Of a stretch of 64,000 bases of DNA, positions 6,663 to 14,231 are shown in pieces (position 1 is the stretch's first letter; every line of letters begins with the position of its first letter). The translations under genes were made by a program, and so were the position numbers. The DNA comes from Curtobacterium sp. VKM Ac-2922 (GTDB lineage: Bacteria > Actinomycetota > Actinomycetes > Actinomycetales > Microbacteriaceae): assembly GCF_022815645.1 (NCBI RefSeq), contig NZ_JALGRO010000013.1, positions 62,001 to 126,000 of the forward strand. Direction: 5' to 3'. The notes beneath the pieces are model-generated. The model saw only the letters and a list, made by a program, of their open reading frames with translations. It searched no databases and was not told where the DNA came from.

Positions 6663-8153
6663 TCACCAGCGGATGCGGGCGAACTCGTCACGGAGCCGAC
6701 GCGCTCGCCCGGGATGCACCTGTTCGACCCAGCCGATGCGTCCGAGCAGGTGTGCGCGGAAGTCCGGGTGCCCTCCGCGGTCCTGGGAGGCCGGGCCCTG
6801 TACGACGCAGTTGTGCAGGACCGCGTGCAACCGGTCGACCTCGCGACGACCGGGCGACGTCCGCTCGTTCACGACCACGCCCGTGACCGACTGCCGCACA
6901 GCGGACCGCCGGACCCGCGTCTTGCGGGTGTTGAGCGTGTGCCCCTGCTCACGCACGATCCGGTCGACGCCACGCAGGAACGCGTCCGCCCGCGCCGCCA
7001 TCGCGTCGCCGCCGCTGAACGTCAGGTCGTCGGCGTAGCGCGTGTACGTGCCGCCCATCGCCGCAGCCCACCCGGCCAGCCGCACGTCCAGGTGTCGGAG
7101 CGTCAGGTTCGCCAGCGCGGGTGACGTCGGCGCCCCCTGCGGCAGGTGCGCCGCCGCAAGTGCCCGACGGAGCGCCCCGCGGGCATCCGCGTCGCCGCCC
7201 GGTGGCATCGCGGTCAGCACGTGCGGCGGCACCCGGTGCGTGCAGACGCCGGTCAGCACGTGTGCGAGCGGTTCGGCGAACCCGGCCGAGCGGAACACGC
7301 CGTACACGCTCGGCGCGGTCACACTGGCGAAGAACGACGTCAGGTCGGCGGACAGCACGACCGATCGGCCGACGTGCTCGGCCGCGCCGGAGACGACGCT
7401 ACGACCGGGGACGAACCCGTGCGCGGCGTCGTGGACGGGCATCGCCACGAGCAACTCGTCGAGGATCGTCCGCTGCGTGCGCTTGAGCATCGCCATCGGC
7501 TTCTCGAGCAGACGTGGGGCACGTCCGGCACGGTGGACCCATTCGTGGCGGTGGTGGTGGAGCGGGCTCGACGGGCCCGGGCGGCGGTTCCACCCCCGCG
7601 TGTCCGCCAGCCACATCAGCCGACCCACGGTCAGGTCGAGTTCGCGCGCGAGTTCCGGGAGCGTGTCGACCAGCAGGCGGCTGTCGACCCTCGGGACGGC
7701 GCGGACTGCGGTGGCACGGCGGAGCAGCACCCGCACCGGCCGGAGCGGCACGCGTGAGTCGTGCAGCCGGATCAGGCGGGGATCACTCGCGAGCACGGCG
7801 GCGAACTGCCGCGGGGCGTCGACGGGCGGCCTGGGCCAGGCGTCGAGGGCGATGCCGACGGCCAGGCCGACGTACGTGCGCTCGACACCGAGCACGTCGT
7901 ACCCGGCGGCGGTCAGGTCGTCGCGGTTCCACCGGTCGGCCGCCAGGAACGAATCGGCGAGTGCCCGGGCGACGACGTCGAGCGGCGTGGGCGTGGGGTT
8001 CCCGGGGGACCTGTCGGTGCCTCCGTGAGGGAGCGCGCGCGGAGCGCGCCGAGCCTCTCGGGGCGTGTCGTCCTGCTGGTACTGCGTGCCCCGGGGTGAC
8101 CCCGGAGAGGTCGACGCGTCACGCGCGCCGTCCGCCTCCCCCGGGAACTCCAC
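6663..8153 (-). CDS. Retron-type reverse transcriptase
   Basis: About 496 residues, with all core reverse transcriptase blocks: SADLTSFFASV (RT3), LPQGAPTSPALANL (RT4), YTRYADDLTFSG with catalytic YADD near residue 373 (RT5) and LNTRKTRVRR (RT6). Retron hallmarks follow: SVTGVVVN (VTG motif) near residue 423 and HGFVPGRSVVSGAAEH, where GAAEH stands at the NAxxH position. There is a long N-terminal domain, as in myxobacterial retron enzymes. The first ~55 residues are low complexity and overlap the candidate msr-msd RNA. The only in-frame starts are GTG 8159, 8153 and 7895; I chose 8153 because TAGGGT lies exactly 6 nt upstream, matching the local leaderless pattern. No fused effector is visible. 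Confidence 0.9.
   Translation of the reverse strand: MEFPGEADGARDASTSPGSPRGTQYQQDDTPREARRAPRALPHGGTDRSPGNPTPTPLDVVARALADSFLAADRWNRDDLTAAGYDVLGVERTYVGLAVGIALDAWPRPPVDAPRQFAAVLASDPRLIRLHDSRVPLRPVRVLLRRATAVRAVPRVDSRLLVDTLPELARELDLTVGRLMWLADTRGWNRRPGPSSPLHHHRHEWVHRAGRAPRLLEKPMAMLKRTQRTILDELLVAMPVHDAAHGFVPGRSVVSGAAEHVGRSVVLSADLTSFFASVTAPSVYGVFRSAGFAEPLAHVLTGVCTHRVPPHVLTAMPPGGDADARGALRRALAAAHLPQGAPTSPALANLTLRHLDVRLAGWAAAMGGTYTRYADDLTFSGGDAMAARADAFLRGVDRIVREQGHTLNTRKTRVRRSAVRQSVTGVVVNERTSPGRREVDRLHAVLHNCVVQGPASQDRGGHPDFRAHLLGRIGWVEQVHPGRARRLRDEFARIRW
7994..8153 (-). ncRNA. Candidate retron msr-msd RNA
   Basis: On the transcribed (minus) strand the segment opens with TGGAGTTCCCGGGGGA (8152-8137) and ends with TCCCCCGGGAACCCCA (8009-7994). 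These pair over 16 positions with one mismatch, like retron a1/a2 arms. Between them lie a CCGGGG-TCA-CCCCGG hairpin (8091-8105), a longer alternative stem joining 8054-8063 to 8100-8110, and a GCGCGC-N3-GCGCGC hairpin (8035-8049). A TAGGGT -10 at 8160-8165 predicts transcription starting at the foot of a1. Codons across this segment use T or A third positions (CGA, TCA, GGA, CCT) more than the rest of the gene. Branch guanosine and exact msd limits are not assigned. Confidence 0.6.
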
Positions 8154-8212
8154 GACCACACCCTACGACCACCCGCCGTCATCGATCGAGCGTCGTCTGC
8201 CAGGCTCGGTGG

Positions 8213-8770
8213 ATGGTCTCGTCCTTCCTGACCCACGCCGAGGTGGTCATCGACCCCGCGGTGCCGATCGAACGCTGGGGGCTCTCCGACGTCGGGCGCA
8301 CGCGCGCTGCTGCCGCGCACTGGTCCGCCTGGGCGCCCGGGACGACGCGCATCGTCTCGAGCGCCGAGCAGAAGGCCGTCGAGACCGCCGAGCTCCTCGG
8401 CCGGGCAGTCGGTGTCACGCCGGAGATCGACGCGCGGCTCGGCGAGATCGACCGCAGCGCGACGGGGTACCTGCCGCCGGCCGCGTTCGAGCCGGTCGTC
8501 GACGCGTTCTTCGCCCGGCCCGACGCGTCGGTGCGCGGATGGGAGCGCGCCGTCGACGCGCAGAACCGGATCGTCCGAGCCGTCCGTGAGATCACCGCGG
8601 ACGACGACGTGACGATCGTGTCGCACGGTGCGGTCGGCGCGCTGCTGCTGGCGCACCTGCGCGGCGTCCCGATCGACCGCGCGCTCGACCAGCCCGGCAT
8701 GGGCAGCGTCTTCCGGTTCGACGCGCGCGCATGGCGCGCCGAGTCCGGCTGGACGCGCGTCACGCCCTGA
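8213..8770 (+). CDS. Histidine phosphatase family protein
   Basis: A 185-residue member of the phosphoglycerate-mutase-like histidine phosphatases. The phosphohistidine loop reads FLTHAEV, with Thr in place of the common Arg of RHG. The second catalytic histidine is in TIVSHGAVG. I recall the TH-x-EVVxDP variant from a subgroup of the family, so it need not be dead. Substrate unknown. CAGGCT lies 6 nt before the ATG, a degenerate version of the local leaderless pattern. It diverges from the retron locus. Confidence 0.82.
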   Translation: MVSSFLTHAEVVIDPAVPIERWGLSDVGRTRAAAAHWSAWAPGTTRIVSSAEQKAVETAELLGRAVGVTPEIDARLGEIDRSATGYLPPAAFEPVVDAFFARPDASVRGWERAVDAQNRIVRAVREITADDDVTIVSHGAVGALLLAHLRGVPIDRALDQPGMGSVFRFDARAWRAESGWTRVTP

Positions 8771-8793
8771 GGCGGTCGGCCCGGCCACGGTCG

Positions 8794-8833
8794 GACTGGA
8801 GGCACGGTGCGGGCCCGCCACGCGCCTCCCGTC
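8794..8833. repeat. GGACTGGAGGC-type palindrome between phosphatase and RidA genes
   Basis: Left arm gactggaggc and right arm gcctcccgtc enclose a GC-rich centre (cgggcccg). It is one of several related palindromes in the window and probably ends the upstream transcript. Confidence 0.75.
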
Positions 8834-8877
8834 ATGCGGTCCCCCGGTCCCGGCGACGGTGGGCCAGGATGGCGAGC

Positions 8878-9285
8878 ATGGTCAGCGCAGTGCAGCTCAT
8901 CCGGTCGTCGTCGCTCAGCTCGGTCGCCGAGTACGCCTACGCCGCCACGGCCCCGGCCGAGGCCCGGCTGGTCTTCCTGGCCGGCGCGTGCCCGCTCGAC
9001 GCCGACGGGCAGACGGTCGCGATCGGCGACCACGCCGGACAGGCCGCTGCGTGCGTCGCGAACCTGCGGCAGGCGCTGGCCGACGCGGGAGCGACCCTGC
9101 AGGACGTGGTCTCGACGCGGGTGCTCGTGGCGTCGTCGCGGCAGGCCGACCTGGTGGCCGCGTGGGCGGTCGTGCGCGACGCGTTCGGCGAGCACGACGT
9201 GCCGAGCACGTTGATGGGCGTCACGGTGCTGGGGTACGACGACCAGCTCGTCGAGGTCGAGGCGGTCGCCGCGGTCCTCGACTGA
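8878..9285 (+). CDS. RidA family protein (enamine/imine deaminase type)
   Basis: About 135 residues with the RidA/YjgF fold pattern: RLVFLAGACPLDADGQTVAIG, then AACVANLRQALADAGATLQDV, and VEVEAVAAVLD at the end. RidA proteins hydrolyse reactive enamine intermediates, but the arginine typical of active deaminases is not clear near the C-terminus, so the exact activity is open. ATG 8869 is an alternative start; I prefer 8878 because CAGGAT sits 7 nt before it. Confidence 0.85.
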   Translation: MVSAVQLIRSSSLSSVAEYAYAATAPAEARLVFLAGACPLDADGQTVAIGDHAGQAAACVANLRQALADAGATLQDVVSTRVLVASSRQADLVAAWAVVRDAFGEHDVPSTLMGVTVLGYDDQLVEVEAVAAVLD

Positions 9286-9312
9286 GACGCTCGAGGCGCG
9301 CTCCCGACGCGC

Positions 9313-9371
9313 TCGAGGGAGCAGAAGACGTCGGGTGGCGGACACTGACCCGACGTCGTCTGCTCCCTCGA
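9313..9371. terminator. Long bidirectional hairpin
   Basis: Two 24-nt arms (9313-9336 and 9348-9371) match at 23 of 24 positions around an 11-nt loop. It lies between the convergent RidA and SDR genes, so it probably terminates transcription in both directions. Confidence 0.8.
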
Positions 9372-9385
9372 CGGGCCGGGCGGGG

Positions 9386-9429
9386 CGGACGGGAGGCGCG
9401 TGGCGGGGCCGACCAGCGCCTCCCGTCCG
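9386..9429. repeat. GGACGGGAGGC palindrome at the SDR gene end
   Basis: Perfect 14-bp arms (cggacgggaggcgc and its complement) flank 16 bp. It abuts the stop codon of the minus-strand SDR gene and belongs to the GGACTGGAGGC family. Confidence 0.8.
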
Positions 9430-10389
9430 TCAGCGGCGTGGGCGCAGGGCCAGGGTCGCGACCGCGGCGGCGGCGCCGAGCCACACGAGCGGGCGCGTGA
9501 CGCGCCGTCGCTTCGCGACCCACCCGCCGTTCGTCGCGTTGCCCGCGTCGGCGGGCGTGAACAGGTTGCCGTCGGTCGGTTCCTGGTGGCCACGCAGGGC
9601 GAAGGTCTCGACCATCGGCTTCGTGATCGCGTGGAACAGCCCGGGGAACACGTACTGCAGCGGCACGAGCGACGCCTGGATCCGTCCGACGAACCGGTAG
9701 CGCTTCGGGTGCAGTGCCGCGGTGACGACTGCCTTGCCCGCACGCTCCACCGAGACGGTCGGCGGCAGCGGGTGCGACGCCTTGCCGGTGTAGTTCGCGC
9801 CGTTCTGGTAGATCGGGGTGTCGATGGTCGAGGGCATCAGGGTGGTGAAGTCGATCCCGGTGCCGGCGAACTCGTCCCCGAGCACGTCGACCAGCCCCAG
9901 CGCCGCGTGCTTGCTCGTCACGTAGGCGGACTGGTACGGCGCACTCAGCAGCGACTGGATGCTGCCGACCAGGACGTAGGTGCCCTTCCCGCGCTGCTTC
10001 CAGTGCGGCAGCAGGTGGGTGATCGCGTACAGGTGGCCGTAGAGGTTCGTGTCGACGACGCGCTTGAACGAGTCCGTCGGGGTCTGCTCGAACAGCCCGT
10101 AGACGAACAGCGCGGCGTTGCCGACGAACACGTCGATGTGGCCGAACCGGGTCGTGACCGTGCTGATGAGGTCCTCGACCTGGTGTTCGTCGGCGATGTC
10201 GGTCGGGATGGCGACGGCCTCGGCGCCGAGGTCGCGGCACTCTTGGGCTGCGGCCTCCAGGCTGTCGTGGCTGCGGGCGGCGAGCACCACCGTCGCCCCG
10301 CGTCGAGCGAACTCGTGGGCAGCGGCACGGCCGATGCCGCTCGAGGCGCCGGTGATGACGACGACCTGGCCTCGGAAGCGTTGTGTCAT
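9430..10389 (-). CDS. Short-chain dehydrogenase/reductase with C-terminal membrane anchor
   Basis: A 319-residue classical SDR. Visible are the cofactor loop TGASSGIG near the N-terminus, the NAA motif, and the catalytic Ser with YVTSK (Tyr/Lys). After the SDR core comes a C-terminal extension ending in a hydrophobic stretch (PLVWLGAAAAVATLAL) followed by arginines, which suggests membrane attachment. Substrate unknown. The ATG at 10387-10389 is the natural start of the MTQRFRGQVVVITG core. It diverges from the HD-domain gene. Confidence 0.9.
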   Translation of the reverse strand: MTQRFRGQVVVITGASSGIGRAAAHEFARRGATVVLAARSHDSLEAAAQECRDLGAEAVAIPTDIADEHQVEDLISTVTTRFGHIDVFVGNAALFVYGLFEQTPTDSFKRVVDTNLYGHLYAITHLLPHWKQRGKGTYVLVGSIQSLLSAPYQSAYVTSKHAALGLVDVLGDEFAGTGIDFTTLMPSTIDTPIYQNGANYTGKASHPLPPTVSVERAGKAVVTAALHPKRYRFVGRIQASLVPLQYVFPGLFHAITKPMVETFALRGHQEPTDGNLFTPADAGNATNGGWVAKRRRVTRPLVWLGAAAAVATLALRPRR

Positions 10390-10475
10390 GCGTCCTCGGT
10401 ACGCGGACGGCGCTGACCGCGGGCACAGTCCGTGCCTGCACCGGTAGCGTTGGCGGACGGCGACGAGGAGGTCCG

Positions 10476-11456
10476 GTGCACGGCGACGCAGCAGACACGA
10501 TGGGGATCGACGGGGTCTGGTACGACCCGCTGTGGCGCATCGAAGTGCCACTCACGCCGGTGGAACGCGCACTGCTGGCCACGTGGCCCGTTCGTCGGTT
10601 GGCCTTCATCGCCCACGCCGGGGCGGCCGCGATCACCACGACACAGAACTACTCGCGACTGGAGCACTCGCTCGGCGTACTCGCGCTCGTGGCCCACTTC
10701 GCACCCGATGACGCCGTGGCCCGGGCAACGGCGCTGCTGCACGACGTCGGACACCTGCCCTACAGCCACACCCTCGAGGGCATCGGCGGGTTGGACCACC
10801 ACACGCTGGGACGCGCGGCGGTGCGCCAGCTCGACCCGGTGCTGCGGGCCGGTGGCCTGGATGCGCAGATCGTCATCGACACCGACGACGGCGCACGGTG
10901 GTCACCGCTGACGAGTCGCCGCGGCGGCCTGAAGCTCGACCACCTCGACTCGTTCCTGCGCAGCGGACAGGCGAACGGCAGGACGACGACCCCACCGGCG
11001 GACCTGTTGCGGCGGCTCCGACTGATCGACGGCGCGGTCGACACCGATGTGGTCACGGCCGACGAGATCACACACCTCGCCTTTGCCGAGGCCCGTGCGC
11101 AGCGCTCCGAGGCGAACATCATCCCGAACGCCGTCATGCGGGACCTGGTCCGACGTGCGTGCGCGGCCGGTGTCCTGACCCCGGACGTCCTCGCGACGAT
11201 GACCGACGACGCACTCTGGGCGCTCCTGTCCACCGCCCCGACGACCGCAGCAGGCGCCCGCGCCCTCCGGCGACACCCCGAACGCTGGCGCATGCGGGCT
11301 GGTCGGAGCACCTCGGCCGATGCCCTGACACACGTCGTCCGTCGGACGTACCTCGACCTGCCGACCGTCGACGGCCGCACCGTGCACGCTGACGACGCCG
11401 ACGCGCTCCGACGCGACGTGCCGCTCGCGCTCGTGGTCGAACGGCGAACGGCCTGA
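10476..11456 (+). CDS. HD-domain phosphohydrolase
   Basis: About 326 residues with the metal-binding pattern of HD hydrolases: YSRLEHSLGV, then LLHDVGHLPYSH, then LKLDHLDSF. The layout resembles the dGTPase/SAMHD1-like branch, which acts on nucleotides, but the substrate is not evident. GTG 10476 is chosen because GAGGAGG lies 4 nt upstream; ATG 10500 is the alternative. A TAGCGT at 10445-10450 could be the -10 of a leadered transcript. Confidence 0.85.
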   Translation: MHGDAADTMGIDGVWYDPLWRIEVPLTPVERALLATWPVRRLAFIAHAGAAAITTTQNYSRLEHSLGVLALVAHFAPDDAVARATALLHDVGHLPYSHTLEGIGGLDHHTLGRAAVRQLDPVLRAGGLDAQIVIDTDDGARWSPLTSRRGGLKLDHLDSFLRSGQANGRTTTPPADLLRRLRLIDGAVDTDVVTADEITHLAFAEARAQRSEANIIPNAVMRDLVRRACAAGVLTPDVLATMTDDALWALLSTAPTTAAGARALRRHPERWRMRAGRSTSADALTHVVRRTYLDLPTVDGRTVHADDADALRRDVPLALVVERRTA

Positions 11457-11496
11457 CTCCTGGGACGCCAGCTCCGTCTCGTGGGACGATGGCGAC

Positions 11497-11781
11497 ATGA
11501 CCGAGCGTGAGGGCACGACCGACGGGCTGTCGCTCGCCGAAGCGACGGCGATCGCCGAGCACGCCCGCGAAGGACGCCTCGAGTTGGACGACCCCGAGAT
11601 CCGCCGGCTGGTCGGCGAGGCGAACCGGATCCTCGTGCGCACACAGATGTGGGGCGAGACCCCACCGACGCCGCGGCGCCGGTGGAAGCGCCGGATGCTC
11701 GCGGTCGGGGCGGCCGGCATCGTGCTGGTCTGGGTGATCGGCCTGCTCGGGCCGCTGCTGCTGCGCATCGGCAGCGAGTAA
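11497..11781 (+). CDS. Small single-pass membrane protein
   Basis: A 94-residue protein with a charged N-terminal half (two predicted helices rich in Glu/Ala/Arg), an RRRWKRR basic patch, and one C-terminal membrane helix (MLAVGAAGIVLVWVIGLLGP). It is probably anchored with its N-terminus in the cytoplasm. I do not recognise a family. Confidence 0.7.
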   Translation: MTEREGTTDGLSLAEATAIAEHAREGRLELDDPEIRRLVGEANRILVRTQMWGETPPTPRRRWKRRMLAVGAAGIVLVWVIGLLGPLLLRIGSE

Positions 11782-11817
11782 CCCGCCGGGCGTGAGCGGG
11801 GCCGTCGCGTCACCCGT

Positions 11818-13038
11818 CTACCAGGGGTGAGCGATGTCGCGGGGGCGAGCCGGGCCTCCAGTCCGGACGAGACGGCCCGCGGCGGGTGCCCCACGGGTGC
11901 CGGCCACCCGCGGTGGGGCTGTCGGCGACGCCTGCAGCACGGCGCACGCTGCGCCACGGGCGACCACGTTCTCGCCGAGTGTCGTCATGGCGACCCTCGG
12001 CGGGGAGGCCGGTGCCAGGCGCTCCGTCAGCCGCGCCGTCAGCGCTTCGAGCAGCACCGGGCCAGCGGCCAGTGCCGCGCTGCCACCGACGACGATCCTG
12101 GGCAGGTCGAGCAGCTCGACGACGTGGACGAGCGCGGAGCCGAGCGCCGAACCCGCCTCGGCGAGCAGCGGAGCGGCACCGGGCGCGCGGCACAGGTCGT
12201 CGAAGGCCGACCGGACCGCGCCGGGGTCGTCGAGCGGGATCCGCGGCGGCAGCAGCCCGGCGTCGATGCCGCGGCGGACCTGCTGCAGCGGCTGACAGGC
12301 CTGCCACAACGCGGTCCACCCGCCGTGCGCGTGCACGGGCATGCCGCCGAACTCCCCCGCGTTGCCGGTGTGCCCGCGGACGACCTCGCCGCCGACGACG
12401 ATGCCGGCTCCGACACCGTGGCCGAGGTACACGGAGACCAGGTCGGTGACCACCGGTGCGGTCCACCACTCCGCGAGCGCGCTGGCGACGACGTCCTTCT
12501 CGACGTGCGCGGGCAGTCCGGTGCGCCGGGCGAGTTCCGCGGCCAGGGGGAAGCCGGCCCAGGCGGCGAGCTGTGCGGGGGCGCCGAGCGTGGCGCCGTC
12601 GCGTTCGATCGGCCCAGGTGCGGCGATGCCGATGCCGGCGACGCGGGCGAGGTCGACCTGCGATCGCGCGATGACGTCGCGGACGGCCTGCGCCATCGCG
12701 TCGAGCGTTGCACCGGGGTCGGTGCGGTCGGCCGGCCCGAGTTGGTGTTCGGTCACGAGTCCGCCGGCCAGGTCGAGGAGCACGACGGCGACGTGCGCCG
12801 GGTCGAGGTGGACGCCGACGGCGAAGCGGCCGTCCCGCGCCAGGGTGAGTCGGCGGTCGAGGTCGTGGACCAGCCCGTCGGCGACAAGTCGGGCAGTGAT
12901 GTTGGACACGGTCTGCGCGGTCAGGCCGGTGCGGTCGCGGATGTCGGAGCGGGTGACCGGGCCGCTGCGGCGGACCAGGTCCAGGACGACGGCGCGGTTG
13001 TGCTCGCTGACGTGGGTGTGGTTCTGCCCTGCAGTCAT
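11818..13038 (-). CDS. ROK-family transcriptional repressor of sugar module C
   Basis: A 406-residue ROK regulator. The N-terminal winged helix (SEHNRAVVLDLVRRSGPVTR, then DRTGLTAQTVSNITARLV) is followed by a ROK sugar-binding domain with GIGIAAPGPI and GHGVGAGIVVGG. The usual zinc motif CGCGxxGCxE is absent: after NAGEFGGMPVHAHGG the region reads WTALWQACQPL, with a single Cys. It diverges from the ABC importer genes and probably represses them until a sugar binds. Its last residues are encoded by half of a GGACTGGAGGC palindrome, so the C-terminus may have been altered by that repeat. Confidence 0.9.
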   Translation of the reverse strand: MTAGQNHTHVSEHNRAVVLDLVRRSGPVTRSDIRDRTGLTAQTVSNITARLVADGLVHDLDRRLTLARDGRFAVGVHLDPAHVAVVLLDLAGGLVTEHQLGPADRTDPGATLDAMAQAVRDVIARSQVDLARVAGIGIAAPGPIERDGATLGAPAQLAAWAGFPLAAELARRTGLPAHVEKDVVASALAEWWTAPVVTDLVSVYLGHGVGAGIVVGGEVVRGHTGNAGEFGGMPVHAHGGWTALWQACQPLQQVRRGIDAGLLPPRIPLDDPGAVRSAFDDLCRAPGAAPLLAEAGSALGSALVHVVELLDLPRIVVGGSAALAAGPVLLEALTARLTERLAPASPPRVAMTTLGENVVARGAACAVLQASPTAPPRVAGTRGAPAAGRLVRTGGPARPRDIAHPW

Positions 13039-13078
13039 CGCAGCATCCTCGTGGTTGACGGTTCCGGGTTGCGGTCCC

Positions 13079-13119
13079 TAGCATCACTGATCAAGCGAAT
13101 TTGTCAATCAATTGGATTG
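13079..13119. promoter_or_regulatory. ROK promoter and candidate operator
   Basis: On the minus strand TTGACA (13102-13107) and ATGCTA (13079-13084) are 17 bp apart, a convincing promoter for the ROK gene. CAATC-AATTG-GATTG (13105-13119) is an inverted repeat over the -35 and resembles AT-rich ROK operators. This AT-rich island stands out from its surroundings and lies about 120 bp upstream of the first permease gene. Confidence 0.7.
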
Positions 13120-13238
13120 AAGCGTCCGGCGCAGACGGATCGCGGCGTCCGGTGGGTCGACGATACGCGAGCGGCCACACCGACGTGGCTGCGCCCGTGC
13201 GCACACCGACGTGGCCACGGGGACCCGAAGGGACGCCC

Positions 13239-14228
13239 GTGACGACGACTGCTCGCCCGGCCACTGCAGCGCGACCCGCGACCTCGACCGAGGGCACCGG
13301 TCGACGCGCGACGAAGAAGCACCCCTGGACACCGGCGGAGAAGCGACGCCTGCGGATCGGCATCGCGTTCATCTCCCCCTGGATCGTCGGCGTGCTGGTG
13401 TTCATCGCCTACCCGCTGATCTACTCCTTCGTGATCAGCCTGACCCGGTACTCCGGCATGAACGCCGCCACGTTCGTGGGGTTCGGCAACTACGTCGCGG
13501 CGTTCATCGACCCGCTCGTGCACACGGCCGTCGGCAACACGCTCTTCTACGCGGCGATCGCCGTGCCGGTCGGGATCGTCGTGGCGATCGTGATCGCGCT
13601 GGCGATGAACCAGGACGTCAAGGAGATCAGCTGGTACCGGACGGCGCTGTACATCCCGTCGCTCATCCCGACGTTCGCCCTGGCCTTCATCTTCGTGGTG
13701 CTGGTCAACCCGCAGACCGGCATCGTGAACCAGGTCCTGAAGCTGGTCGGGGTGCCGGCGACGAACCTGCTGGGTGACCCGACGACGGCGAAGCTCGTCA
13801 TCGTCGCGCTGGCGCAGATGGGTGCCGGCAATGCGGCGCTGGTGTTCCTGGCCGGCATGCGCGGCATCCCGAAGACGCTGTACGAAGCCGCGCGTGTGGA
13901 CGGTGCCGGTCCGGTGCGACAGTTCTTCGCGCTGACGCTGCCGCTGATCTCCCCCGCGATCCTGTTCAACCTGATCACCGGGATCAGCAACGGCCTGCAG
14001 GTGTTCACCGAGGCGTACGTGATCTCGTCCGGTACCGGCGGGCTGGGGTCGCCGGACAACGGGACGCTGTTCTACATGCTCTACCTGTACAAGAACGCGT
14101 TCAGCTACGCGCAGCTCGGGTTCGCGAGCGCCATGGCGGTGCTGCTGTTCCTGGCGGGGATGATCCTGTCCGGCCTCGTGTACTGGCTGTCCAAGCGGTT
14201 CGTGAACTACGACGTGAGCGGGGAGTAG
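13239..14228 (+). CDS. Carbohydrate ABC transporter permease 1, module C
   Basis: A 329-residue MalF/UgpA-type permease with about six membrane helices (IAFISPWIVGVLVFIAYPL onwards). The EAA loop reads EAARVDGAGPVRQFFALTLP, the contact site for the ATPase. The N-terminus is a basic, unstructured tail. GTG 13239 is preceded by AAGGGA. First gene of an operon with a second permease, a binding protein, two oxidoreductases and a GH125 mannosidase. Confidence 0.93.
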   Translation: MTTTARPATAARPATSTEGTGRRATKKHPWTPAEKRRLRIGIAFISPWIVGVLVFIAYPLIYSFVISLTRYSGMNAATFVGFGNYVAAFIDPLVHTAVGNTLFYAAIAVPVGIVVAIVIALAMNQDVKEISWYRTALYIPSLIPTFALAFIFVVLVNPQTGIVNQVLKLVGVPATNLLGDPTTAKLVIVALAQMGAGNAALVFLAGMRGIPKTLYEAARVDGAGPVRQFFALTLPLISPAILFNLITGISNGLQVFTEAYVISSGTGGLGSPDNGTLFYMLYLYKNAFSYAQLGFASAMAVLLFLAGMILSGLVYWLSKRFVNYDVSGE

Positions 14229-14231
14229 ACG

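Noticed and set aside
8160..8212. Shine-Dalgarno-led start for the reverse transcriptase upstream of 8153
   Set aside because: An in-frame TAG at 8163-8165 closes the frame, and no ribosome-binding site is visible; the leaderless GTG at 8153 fits better.
8213..8770. Histidine phosphatase judged inactive because RHG is replaced by THA
   Set aside because: The TH-x-EVVxDP form occurs in a subgroup of the family as I recall, and the second catalytic histidine is intact.
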